5,200 bases of DNA. Origin: SZAS-103 sp038323475 (lineage in GTDB: Bacteria; Pseudomonadota; Gammaproteobacteria; Xanthomonadales; Xanthomonadaceae). This document shows, one piece after another, positions 1-5,162 of the stretch. Each line of letters opens with the position of its first letter. Position 1 is the stretch's first letter. Position numbers and translations under genes: made by a program. Location of the stretch: the NCBI GenBank assembly GCA_038323475.1, contig JBBQHA010000184.1, positions 1 through 5,200 of the forward strand, written 5' to 3'. The notes under the pieces were generated by a model. That model was not told the DNA's origin. It saw nothing but the letters and a program-made list of their open reading frames with translations, and ran no database searches.

Positions 1-446
1 CTGCCGGAGAATCCGATCAGCGGCACGCGTCCATTGAGTTCGCGGCGGATCAGGCTCACCGCGTCCATCACGTAGCGCAGTTCGCCGGCCATGTCGGGCA
101 CGAACAATTTGTCGACATCGGCGACTTGGCGGATCGGGCGCTCGAACTTCGGGCCTTCGCCGTCGACGAAATACAGGCCGAGCCCCATCGCATCGGGCAC
201 GGTGAGAATGTCGGAAAACAGGATCGCTGCGTCGAGGTCGAAGCGTGCGAGCGGTTGCAGGGTGACTTCGCAGGCGAGTTCGGGCGCCTTGGCCATCGCC
301 AGGAAACTGCCTGCGCGTGCGCGCGTGGCGCGGTACTCGGGCAGGTAGCGTCCGGCCTGTCGCATCAGCCAGACCGGAGTGCAATCGACGGGTTCACGGC
401 GCAATGCGCGCAGCAGGCGGTCGTTGGCGGGGACGGCGTTTGGCAT
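1..446 (-). CDS. hemE: Uroporphyrinogen decarboxylase, N-terminal part (runs off left edge)
   Basis: HemE decarboxylates the four acetate side chains of uroporphyrinogen III to give coproporphyrinogen III, a cytoplasmic step of heme synthesis. Only the first 148 codons lie in the window; the family is usually about 350 residues. The family signature WLMRQAGRYLPEYR is at residues 26-39, with substrate-binding Arg29 and Arg33. The FSDILTVPDAMGLG segment at 77-90 contains Asp79, equivalent to the catalytic aspartate (Asp86 of human UROD). The visible part ends in PLIGFSG, the start of the second conserved motif. Two tandem ATG codons are possible (449 or 446). I chose 446 because an AAGGA Shine-Dalgarno lies 5 nt before it but only 2 nt before the other. 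The gene follows the WGR gene on the same strand after 112 bp and may be read with it. The frame is intact throughout, and the identification is secure. Confidence 0.96.
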   Translation of the reverse strand, partial: MPNAVPANDRLLRALRREPVDCTPVWLMRQAGRYLPEYRATRARAGSFLAMAKAPELACEVTLQPLARFDLDAAILFSDILTVPDAMGLGLYFVDGEGPKFERPIRQVADVDKLFVPDMAGELRYVMDAVSLIRRELNGRVPLIGFSG

Positions 447-451
447 CATGT

Positions 452-456
452 TCCTT
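452..456 (-). promoter_or_regulatory. Shine-Dalgarno of hemE
   Basis: On the minus strand the sequence reads AAGGA-acatg-ATG. The 5-nt spacing favours the second of two tandem ATG codons (446) as the hemE start. Confidence 0.7.
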
Positions 457-558
457 GAAGAAGTTGCTGCGGCGACCCCGGAATCAGCGCGGGGCTTCGG
501 CATCCGGCCCTACCTTGCAGCCGGGCGCTCGGCAAAGCATGACCTGCCGTTGGGCAGT

Positions 559-813
559 TCATGCACGCTTTGCCTCGCCCTGGACGAACACGATCTGGAA
601 TCCGCGCTTCACGTTCTGGTCGCGATGGTGCTCGAACGCGGCCAAGGCGTCGTCCTGGTTCAGGTATTGCTCGCGCTTGACCGTGCTGCGCTGGCCGATG
701 TGGCCGCTTTCGCGCACGAGCAGCCAGCCGCCGAGCAGGTCCTGCTGTAGGGCGAGTTGCACGAAACGCGGGGCTTCGGCACCGACGGGCGGATGTTGGA
801 GGAGCAGGCGCAT
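559..813 (-). CDS. Small WGR-domain-like protein, degenerate WGR triad
   Basis: An 84-residue cytoplasmic protein made almost wholly of one WGR-type domain. Residues 16-40 follow the family pattern (aromatic, alternating strand, GGW, LVRE, xGxIG), followed by VKREQY at 45-50, a helix rich in Ala, Asp and Glu at 53-65, and KRGF at 69-72. Trp30 is present, but the triad that names the domain (W-G-R) reads Ser36-Gly37-His38. WGR domains in PARPs bind DNA ends through the Trp and Arg, so DNA binding here is doubtful. No signal peptide or membrane segment is present. The start at 813 has no Shine-Dalgarno but has TAGAAT ending 7 nt upstream, suggesting a leaderless message. The gene lies between aroB (81-bp gap) and hemE. 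Its function is unknown. The family call comes from motif memory and is fairly confident. Confidence 0.82.
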   Translation of the reverse strand: MRLLLQHPPVGAEAPRFVQLALQQDLLGGWLLVRESGHIGQRSTVKREQYLNQDDALAAFEHHRDQNVKRGFQIVFVQGEAKRA

Positions 814-819
814 CCGCCA

Positions 820-825
820 ATTCTA
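820..825 (-). promoter_or_regulatory. Possible -10 element for a leaderless WGR-gene transcript
   Basis: On the minus strand TAGAAT (5 of 6 to TATAAT) is followed by six bases and then the ATG at 813, which puts the expected transcription start on or next to the start codon. No clear -35 box lies 16-18 bp upstream. This is inferred from position and from the matching arrangement at two other genes in the window. Confidence 0.4.
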
Positions 826-894
826 ACCGACGTGCGTGAACCGGCGGACGCGAACCGTTGCGCATCGGCGAAGGTTCCTCGGAACGACAGGCGG

Positions 895-1995
895 TCAGCC
901 GCCGAGATCGTCCCCGAGCAATTCCAGCACGCGCTGCTGGTCCACGTCGTCGGCGAGGTAGGCGCGCCCGATCCCGCGCCAGAGCACCAACCGCAGCCGG
1001 CCCGAGACGTTCTTCTTGTCCAGGCGCATGCGCGCGAGCAGCGCCGCCGGATCGAGTCCGTCGGGGATCGACACCGGCAGGTTCAGGCGTTCGAGCAGTG
1101 CGGCCAGTCGTGCGGTATCGATCAGCGGTGCGTAGCCGAGTTCCGACGACAGCCGCGACGCGAGCATCATCCCGATCGCGACGGCCTCGCCATGCAGCAA
1201 CGTGCCGAAACCGGCCTCGACCTCGAGCGCGTGACCGAACGTATGGCCGAAGTTGAGCAGCGCGCGGGAACCGTGGTCCATCTCGTCCTTCGCGACGACC
1301 TTCGCCTTGTGCGCGCAGCACTTGCGCACCGCTTCGGCCAGGGTGGCGGCATCGCGAGCGAGCAACGCATCGGCGTGTTCCTCGATCCAGCCGAACAGGG
1401 CGCGGTCGCCGATCGCGCCGTACTTGACGACTTCGGCCAAGCCGGCCGACAACTCGCGCGCGGGCAATGTCGCGAGCACGTCGGTGTCGATCGCGACCGC
1501 GCATGGCTGGTGGAACGCGCCGACGAGGTTCTTGCCCTGCGGCAGGTCCACCGCGGTCTTGCCGCCGACCGACGAATCCACCATCGCCAGCAGGGTGGTC
1601 GGGATCTGCATGTAGCGCACGCCGCGCATCCAGCACGCGGCCGCGAAACCGGCCATGTCGCCTACCACGCCGCCGCCGAGCGCGATCACCAGCGCATCGC
1701 GATTGGCCTGCATGTCGGCGAGCGCCGCGAAGATCGATGCGCATGCATCCAGGGTCTTGTGCTGTTCGCCGGCCGGGATGACGTGCAGCGCGGCCTGGTA
1801 GTCGCCGGGCAGCATCGCGAGTACGCGGTCGGCATACAGCGGCGCGACATTGCTGTCGCTGACCAGCAGTACATGCCGGCCGAATCCGATGTCGGCGAAC
1901 GCATCGGCTTTTTCCAGCAGTCCCGCGCCGATCCGGATCGGATAGCGACGGTCTCCCAGTTCGACGTGCAAGGTGTGAACTTCAGGCTGCCGCAT
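895..1995 (-). CDS. aroB: 3-dehydroquinate synthase
   Basis: AroB converts DAHP to 3-dehydroquinate, the second step of the shikimate pathway, using NAD and a divalent metal (Zn or Co) in the cytoplasm. The 366-residue length is normal (E. coli about 362). The NAD-binding features are AGEQHK at 75-80, GGGVVGD at 107-113, PTT at 132-134, Lys146 in SSVGGKTAV and Lys155 in GKN. The metal ligands by homology are Glu188 (GLAEVVKYG), His251 (NFGHTFGHALE) and His268 (LLHGEAVAIGM). All are present, so the enzyme should be active. The start at 1995 has AGGA 5 nt upstream and lies inside the end of aroK, with a 14-bp overlap in another frame, so translation is probably coupled. The gene is followed on the same strand by the WGR gene. 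Confidence 0.98.
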   Translation of the reverse strand: MRQPEVHTLHVELGDRRYPIRIGAGLLEKADAFADIGFGRHVLLVSDSNVAPLYADRVLAMLPGDYQAALHVIPAGEQHKTLDACASIFAALADMQANRDALVIALGGGVVGDMAGFAAACWMRGVRYMQIPTTLLAMVDSSVGGKTAVDLPQGKNLVGAFHQPCAVAIDTDVLATLPARELSAGLAEVVKYGAIGDRALFGWIEEHADALLARDAATLAEAVRKCCAHKAKVVAKDEMDHGSRALLNFGHTFGHALEVEAGFGTLLHGEAVAIGMMLASRLSSELGYAPLIDTARLAALLERLNLPVSIPDGLDPAALLARMRLDKKNVSGRLRLVLWRGIGRAYLADDVDQQRVLELLGDDLGG

Positions 1996-2530
1996 GTTTT
2001 TCCTGGCGCTGCCATTGCGCGGCGATCAACCCGGCAAGGTGTTCTGCGGAGGCGTTCGGGCCGGGGCCGTCCGAGTCGAATCGCAGGTCGGCGAGTTCGG
2101 CATACAACGCATTGCGTTGCGCGGCGAGGGTAGTGAGCTTGGCATGGCGATCGCCGTCGGCGAGCAGCGGGCGGCTGCGGTCGCGCGCGAGCCGCGCGAG
2201 TTGCGCATCGACGTCCAGGTGCAGGTGCACGACGAAGCCGCGCTCGCGCATCCAGCGCCGGTTGTCGGGGTCGAGCACCGCGCCGCCGCCGGTCGCGATC
2301 AGCAGTCCGCTGTCGCTGCAAAGCTCGGCGAGCAGGGCCGATTCGCGCGCGCGGAAACCCGCTTCGCCTTCGCATTCGAAGATCAGCGGCACGCGCGCGC
2401 CGGTGATTTCCTCGAGGCGATGGTCCACGTCGACGAAGCGCAACGCGAGTTTGGCCGCGACGCGCGTGCCGATGGTGGTCTTGCCTGCGCCCATCGGACC
2501 GACGAACACCAGATTGGGGGCCGCATTCAT
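1982..2530 (-). CDS. aroK: Shikimate kinase
   Basis: AroK phosphorylates the 3-hydroxyl of shikimate with ATP, the fifth step of the shikimate pathway. The 182 residues form a single P-loop kinase domain. The Walker A motif GPMGAGKT is at 11-18. Asp34 and Asp36 (FVDVD) bind Mg and shikimate. Arg60 (FRARE) and the GGG at 81-83 line the shikimate site. The lid RDRSRPLL at 116-123 includes Arg120, and Arg139 (QRNALY) contacts substrate. It is the first gene of the minus-strand block and overlaps aroB by 14 bp, the common aroK-aroB arrangement. The start at 2530 lacks a good Shine-Dalgarno but has TGCTAGCAT, an extended -10-like element, 6 nt upstream. It is divergent from the dodecin gene 87 bp away. 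Confidence 0.97.
   Translation of the reverse strand: MNAAPNLVFVGPMGAGKTTIGTRVAAKLALRFVDVDHRLEEITGARVPLIFECEGEAGFRARESALLAELCSDSGLLIATGGGAVLDPDNRRWMRERGFVVHLHLDVDAQLARLARDRSRPLLADGDRHAKLTTLAAQRNALYAELADLRFDSDGPGPNASAEHLAGLIAAQWQRQEKHAAA
2001..2004 (-). promoter_or_regulatory. Shine-Dalgarno of aroB, inside the 3' end of aroK
   Basis: On the minus strand the sequence reads AGGA-aaaac-ATG. It lies within the aroK coding sequence and supports the aroB start at 1995 and a translationally coupled aroK-aroB pair. Confidence 0.65.
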
Positions 2531-2536
2531 GTCCCG

Positions 2537-2546
2537 ATGCTAGCAT
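2537..2546. promoter_or_regulatory. 10-bp palindrome holding a possible extended -10 of aroK
   Basis: ATGCTAGCAT is a perfect palindrome in the 87-bp spacer between divergent aroK and dodecin. On the minus strand TGCTAGCAT matches the extended -10 pattern TGnTAnnnT and ends 7 nt before the aroK ATG, consistent with a leaderless start. The symmetry puts the same TAGCAT on the plus strand, which would give dodecin a leader of about 65 nt. No convincing -35 is seen for either gene. A regulator-binding half-site pair is an alternative reading. Confidence 0.4.
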
Positions 2547-2606
2547 TGTCGGACGTGCGTTCCCCATGTGCGCGCCGATTGGTTTCATCCCACGATCCAA
2601 CCGTTC

Positions 2607-2611
2607 AGGAG
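2607..2611 (+). promoter_or_regulatory. Shine-Dalgarno of dodecin
   Basis: AGGAG with a 6-nt spacer before ATG 2618 is the strongest ribosome-binding site in the window. It fixes the start of this short gene against longer readings upstream in the same frame. Confidence 0.8.
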
Positions 2612-2617
2612 AACGCC

Positions 2618-2821
2618 ATGTCTGTCGCAAAAGTGATCGAGCTCACTTCTTCCTCCACGAAAGGCATCGAGGACGCCGTGCAGGCCGGCCTCACGAAATG
2701 CGCCGAGAGCGTGAAGAACATCAAGGGCGCGTGGGTGAACGACATCAAGGTCACGACCAGCGACGACGGCAGCGTGACGGAATGGCGCGTCAACCTGCGG
2801 GTGACCTTCGTCGTCAAGTAA
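2618..2821 (+). CDS. Dodecin family protein
   Basis: A 67-residue protein of the dodecin family, whose members form hollow dodecamers; classical ones store or buffer flavins. It has the expected beta-alpha-beta-beta layout: strand VAKVIEL at 3-9, the SSSTKGIEDAVQAGL helix from 11, an amphipathic helix to about 33, KGAWVNDIKV at 36-45, and the last strand EWRVNLRVTFVV at 55-66. Trp39 matches the flavin-stacking tryptophan. At the position where flavin-binding dodecins commonly have Gln in a YQV-like motif, this protein has Arg57 (WRV). It may therefore belong to the SecE2/calcium-dodecin-like branch and bind a different ligand; that is inference. A strong AGGAG sets the start. It stands alone on the plus strand, and its stop overlaps the end of the opposing kinase gene by 8 bp. 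Confidence 0.93.
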   Translation: MSVAKVIELTSSSTKGIEDAVQAGLTKCAESVKNIKGAWVNDIKVTTSDDGSVTEWRVNLRVTFVVK

Positions 2822-3629
2822 CGACCGGCTTTCGCGCCGGATCGATCCGGATCGTGCGGTCGGCGATCGCGGGCAGCGTGCGCAGCGCCTGCCGGCTCAC
2901 CCGTTCGAAGAACAGCACGAAGCGATCGATCGCCGCGCGATCCATGGCGTTGCGGCGCGGATGCGCGGACTGCAGGGCCGCTTCCTGCTGCCAGCGCCAG
3001 TCGGGCACGACCTCGAAACCCGGGCCTTGCAGGAACAGCAATCGGTCGATCCGCCCCCACAACTTCGCGTAGCCGGCGAGCGCATGGTTGCAGTACGCGC
3101 GCCAGATGCCTTGCGGATCGGCGTCGCGCTCCAGGATGTTCAGCGGTTCGCGCAGAGCGGCCGGATCTTCCGGCGGCACGCGCAGGAACCAGCCATCGAA
3201 GATGATCAGGTCGGATGGCCGCGTGACCAGCGTCCAGCGTGATGGCGGCAACCGGCGGTCGGCGATCTTGTCGAATTGCGGCAGCGCGGTCCGGGTTCCC
3301 CTGTTCAGGGAATCGATGGTCGATTCGGCCAGCGCGGCGTCGTGGGTGCCCGGCGGGCCGCGGGTGGCGAGCAATGGGTGCACGTTGCGGCCGAGTTGCA
3401 GACGCTCGCGACGGCCCAGGTAGAAGTCGTCGATCGACAGCGCCACGGCCGCAAGCCCGCGCGTGCCTGCCAATGCGGCCATCTGCGCAGCCAGCGTGGA
3501 CTTGCCGCTGCCCTGCAGGCCGGCGATGCCGTACACGCGGCTGCGATGCGCCAACGCGTCGGCGAGCGCAGCGGCGACGACTTCCGGCGGATACCCCGCC
3601 TGCGAAACCGGATGCGCGCGCGCTGTCAT
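2814..3629 (-). CDS. P-loop kinase, D-glycerate 3-kinase/Tda10-like
   Basis: A predicted cytoplasmic small-molecule kinase of 271 residues. Walker A GLQGSGKST is at 37-45, followed by SIDDFYLGRRER at 65-76, the motif shared with uridine/pantothenate-kinase folds and plant glycerate kinase. HPLLATRGPPGTHD is at 84-97, the FDKIADRR segment at 119-126, LIIFDGWFL at 141-149 (the Walker B region) and a C-terminal DWRWQQE at 210-216. These match the COG4240/GLYK type, which phosphorylates D-glycerate at position 3 in plants. The bacterial substrate is not shown here, so the exact substrate is uncertain. I chose the start at 3629 although the frame stays open to 3779 inside pdxH: 3629 is the first Met ahead of the conserved domain, and TATTGT lies 6 nt upstream. 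It has no Shine-Dalgarno. It is divergent from pdxH (16 bp) and converges on dodecin. Confidence 0.88.
   Translation of the reverse strand: MTARAHPVSQAGYPPEVVAAALADALAHRSRVYGIAGLQGSGKSTLAAQMAALAGTRGLAAVALSIDDFYLGRRERLQLGRNVHPLLATRGPPGTHDAALAESTIDSLNRGTRTALPQFDKIADRRLPPSRWTLVTRPSDLIIFDGWFLRVPPEDPAALREPLNILERDADPQGIWRAYCNHALAGYAKLWGRIDRLLFLQGPGFEVVPDWRWQQEAALQSAHPRRNAMDRAAIDRFVLFFERVSRQALRTLPAIADRTIRIDPARKPVVT
2825..2850 (+). other. Overlapping hairpins just after the dodecin stop
   Basis: CCGGC (2825-2829) pairs with GCCGG (2836-2840) around a 6-nt loop. It overlaps a perfect 14-bp palindrome, CCGGATCGATCCGG (2837-2850). The first hairpin is 3 nt past the dodecin stop and could help end its transcript, but no T-tract follows. 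The same bases code for the last residues of the kinase on the other strand, so this may be chance in GC-rich DNA. Confidence 0.3.
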
Positions 3630-3635
3630 CGCGCG

Positions 3636-3641
3636 ACAATA
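3636..3641 (-). promoter_or_regulatory. Possible -10 element for a leaderless kinase transcript
   Basis: On the minus strand TATTGT is followed by six bases and ATG 3629. The divergent pdxH start lies only 5 bp beyond the element, so any -35 of the kinase promoter would sit inside pdxH. On the plus strand GACAAT (3635-3640) could serve pdxH in the same way. This is inference from spacing. Confidence 0.4.
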
Positions 3642-3645
3642 ACGC

Positions 3646-4239
3646 ATGACCGATCTCCACGCCGAAGCGCTCGCCACATTCCGTGAACTACTCGATGGCG
3701 CGCGCGCGTCGGGCGATCCCGAACCGACCGCGATGACCCTGGCGACCGCCGACAGGCATGGTCGTCCCACGGCGCGCACCGTGCTGCTGAAGTCCTGCGA
3801 CGAGCGCGGCTTCGTGTTCTATACCCACATCGCGAGCCGCAAGGGCAACGACCTGCGGGTGAATCCGCGCGCGGCGCTGCTGTTCCTCTGGAAGACGCTG
3901 CGCCAGCAGGTGCAGGTGCGCGTCGAGGGCGCGGTCGATGTCGTGTCGGATGCGGAGGCCGACGCGTACTTCGCGAGCCGCCCGCGCATGAGCCAGATCG
4001 GCGCATGGGCATCCCTGCAATCGGAGACGCTGGATTCGCGGGAAACCTTCGAGACGCGCATCGCCGAAGCCGAACGCGAGTTCGATGGCCGCGACGTGCC
4101 ACGCCCGCCAGGCTGGACCGGCTATCGCGTGATCGCCGACGGTTTCGAGTTCTGGTACGGCGCGCAATTCCGCCTGCACGAACGCCAGCGCTACGACCTG
4201 CGCGACGGGACCTGGTCGAAGCGGATGCTGTATCCATGA
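3646..4239 (+). CDS. pdxH: Pyridoxamine/pyridoxine 5'-phosphate oxidase
   Basis: PdxH oxidises pyridoxine or pyridoxamine 5'-phosphate to pyridoxal 5'-phosphate with FMN and oxygen; it acts as a cytoplasmic dimer. It has 197 residues, about 20 fewer than E. coli PdxH at the N-terminus, a part that is variable in the family. FMN-site features are RTVLLK at 44-49, YTHIASRKG at 59-67 and VRVEG at 91-95. Substrate-site residues by alignment to E. coli are Lys49, Tyr108, Arg112 and Ser116 (SRPRMSQIGAWAS) and RLH at 176-178. Trp170 and Arg180 complete the FMN site. No key residue is missing. There is no Shine-Dalgarno; the start is 16 bp from the divergent kinase start, so a leaderless or very short leader is likely. 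Its stop overlaps the next gene's ATG (ATGA). Confidence 0.97.
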   Translation: MTDLHAEALATFRELLDGARASGDPEPTAMTLATADRHGRPTARTVLLKSCDERGFVFYTHIASRKGNDLRVNPRAALLFLWKTLRQQVQVRVEGAVDVVSDAEADAYFASRPRMSQIGAWASLQSETLDSRETFETRIAEAEREFDGRDVPRPPGWTGYRVIADGFEFWYGAQFRLHERQRYDLRDGTWSKRMLYP

Positions 4240-5162
4240 AGAGGGGAATGGGGAACGGGGAACGGGGAACAGACGAGCAACCAACGACACCGGAAACCCC
4301 GCCGATTGTTGCCTTCACCGTTCCCTGTTCCCCATTCCCAGTTCCCGATGTTCGCGGCCCCCAACGCATCGTCTGCCTCACCGAAGAACCGACCGAGACG
4401 CTCTACCTGCTCGGCGAGCAGCATCGCATCGTCGGTATCTCCGGCTTCACCGTGAGGCCCGCGATCGCGCGGCGCGAGAAGCCCAAGGTCAGCGCGTTCA
4501 CGTCGGCGAAGATCGGCGAGATCCTCAAGCTCGAACCGGATTTCGTGGTCGGGTTTTCCGACATCCAGGCCGACATCGCGGCGGAACTGATCCGCCATGG
4601 CATCGAGGTGTGGATCAGCAACCATCGCAGCGTGAATGGCATCCTCGACTACATCCGCCGGCTCGGCGCGCTCGTCGGGGCGGGCGGAAAGGCGAACGCG
4701 CTTGCCGATCGACTCGCGCGCGGACTCGATGCGGTCGCGCTGCAGGCCGCAACACTTGGGCGTCGCCCAAGAGTGTATTTCGAGGAATGGGACGAGCCGC
4801 CGATCACCGGCATCCGCTGGGTCGCCGAGCTCGTGCGCATCGCCGGCGGCGACGACATCTTCCCAGAACGCGCTGCCGAGTCGCTCGCGAAGCAGCGCAT
4901 CCTCGAAGATGCGGATGAAGTGATCCGGCGCGCGCCGGACATCATCATCGGCTCGTGGTGCGGCAAGAAATTCCGCCCCGAGAAAGTCGCGGCGCGGCCC
5001 GGCTGGGATGCGATTCCGGCAGTGCGCGTCGGCGAACTGCACGAGATCAAGTCGCCGCGGATCCTGCAGCCGGGACCGGCCGCGCTGACCGACGGGGTTG
5101 CTGCGATCGCCCGCATCGTGCATGGCTGGGACGAACGCAGGCGCAAGCGCGACGACGGCTGA
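4236..5162 (+). CDS. BtuF-like cobalamin/siderophore-binding-fold protein, N-terminus from a repeat
   Basis: A protein of the Fe/B12 substrate-binding family (COG0614/BtuF type), 308 residues as read. The conserved domain starts near residue 44 with RIVCLTEEPTETLYLLGE, continues through KPKVSAFTSAKI at 82-93, LEPDFVVGFSDIQADIA at 99-115, a linker helix around 150-173, RVYFEEWDEPPITGIRW at 179-195, APDIIIGSWCGKKF at 233-246, and ends with HEIKSPRILQPGPAALTDG at 269-287. No signal peptide or lipobox is seen, so export is unproven, and no transporter genes are nearby. Residues 3-37 are encoded by a palindromic repeat and look non-native. Relatives, as I remember them, begin just before RIVCLTEEP. 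The only in-frame ATG codons are 4236 (overlapping the pdxH stop) and 4248; no GTG or TTG start lies between the repeat and the domain. An ATG at 4348 is out of frame by one base. The start is uncertain, the family call firm. Confidence 0.8.
   Translation: MKRGMGNGERGTDEQPTTPETPPIVAFTVPCSPFPVPDVRGPQRIVCLTEEPTETLYLLGEQHRIVGISGFTVRPAIARREKPKVSAFTSAKIGEILKLEPDFVVGFSDIQADIAAELIRHGIEVWISNHRSVNGILDYIRRLGALVGAGGKANALADRLARGLDAVALQAATLGRRPRVYFEEWDEPPITGIRWVAELVRIAGGDDIFPERAAESLAKQRILEDADEVIRRAPDIIIGSWCGKKFRPEKVAARPGWDAIPAVRVGELHEIKSPRILQPGPAALTDGVAAIARIVHGWDERRRKRDDG
4244..4346. repeat. 103-bp palindromic element of GGGAAYR heptads
   Basis: The left arm is four tandem heptads, GGGAATG, GGGAACG, GGGAACG and GGGAACA (4244-4271). 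The right arm (4319-4346) is four heptads of the opposite sense which, read on the minus strand, are GGGAACT, GGGAATG, GGGAACA and GGGAACG. Shifted by one heptad, 21 bases of each arm pair with a single mismatch. The 47-base middle adds a further inner pair, GCAAC (4277-4281) with GTTGC (4308-4312). The transcript could form a long hairpin. It begins 5 bases after the pdxH stop. I remember similar heptad repeats from intergenic regions of Xanthomonadaceae; I cannot verify copy number here. Confidence 0.85.
4755..4771 (+). repeat. Short perfect inverted repeat inside the BtuF-like gene
   Basis: CTTGGGCG and CGCCCAAG flank a single central T, and the pairing resumes for two more pairs after one mismatch. 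It encodes the TLGRRPR linker before the second lobe. No T-tract follows, so it is not a terminator. Its role is unknown and it may be chance. Confidence 0.45.

Noticed and set aside
544..557. CTGCC/GGCAG hairpin after the WGR gene stop as a terminator
   Set aside because: Only five pairs and no T-tract; too weak to call. The rest of 447-558 shows no gene or clear signal beyond the hemE Shine-Dalgarno.
868..890. GTTCC-GGAAC inverted repeat after aroB as a terminator
   Set aside because: Short stem with a 2-nt centre and no T-tract on the minus strand; likely chance.
446..1744. Long open frame on the minus strand (432 codons) across the WGR gene and aroB
   Set aside because: It is very Arg-rich, with no recognisable domain, and lies in another frame over two clearly identified genes; typical of GC-rich shadow frames.
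757..2133. Long plus-strand open frame (458 codons) opposite aroB
   Set aside because: Antisense to aroB with low-complexity Arg/Gln/His content and no family motif; a shadow of the real gene.
1994..2617. Upstream extension of dodecin in the same frame
   Set aside because: The extension is antisense to aroK and has no motif; AGGAG at 2607-2611 and family length fix the dodecin start at 2618.
3630..3779. Extension of the kinase to a start at 3779
   Set aside because: The extra 50 residues lie antisense to pdxH and look unlike the family; the kinase domain needs only the start at 3629.
4005..4235. Extension of the BtuF-like protein upstream to 4005
   Set aside because: The added part is Arg-rich and out of frame over pdxH coding sequence, which is well supported.
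4244..4346. CRISPR array or simple transposon insertion
   Set aside because: The heptads are tandem without spacers, the arms are inverted, and no transposase or target duplication is visible.
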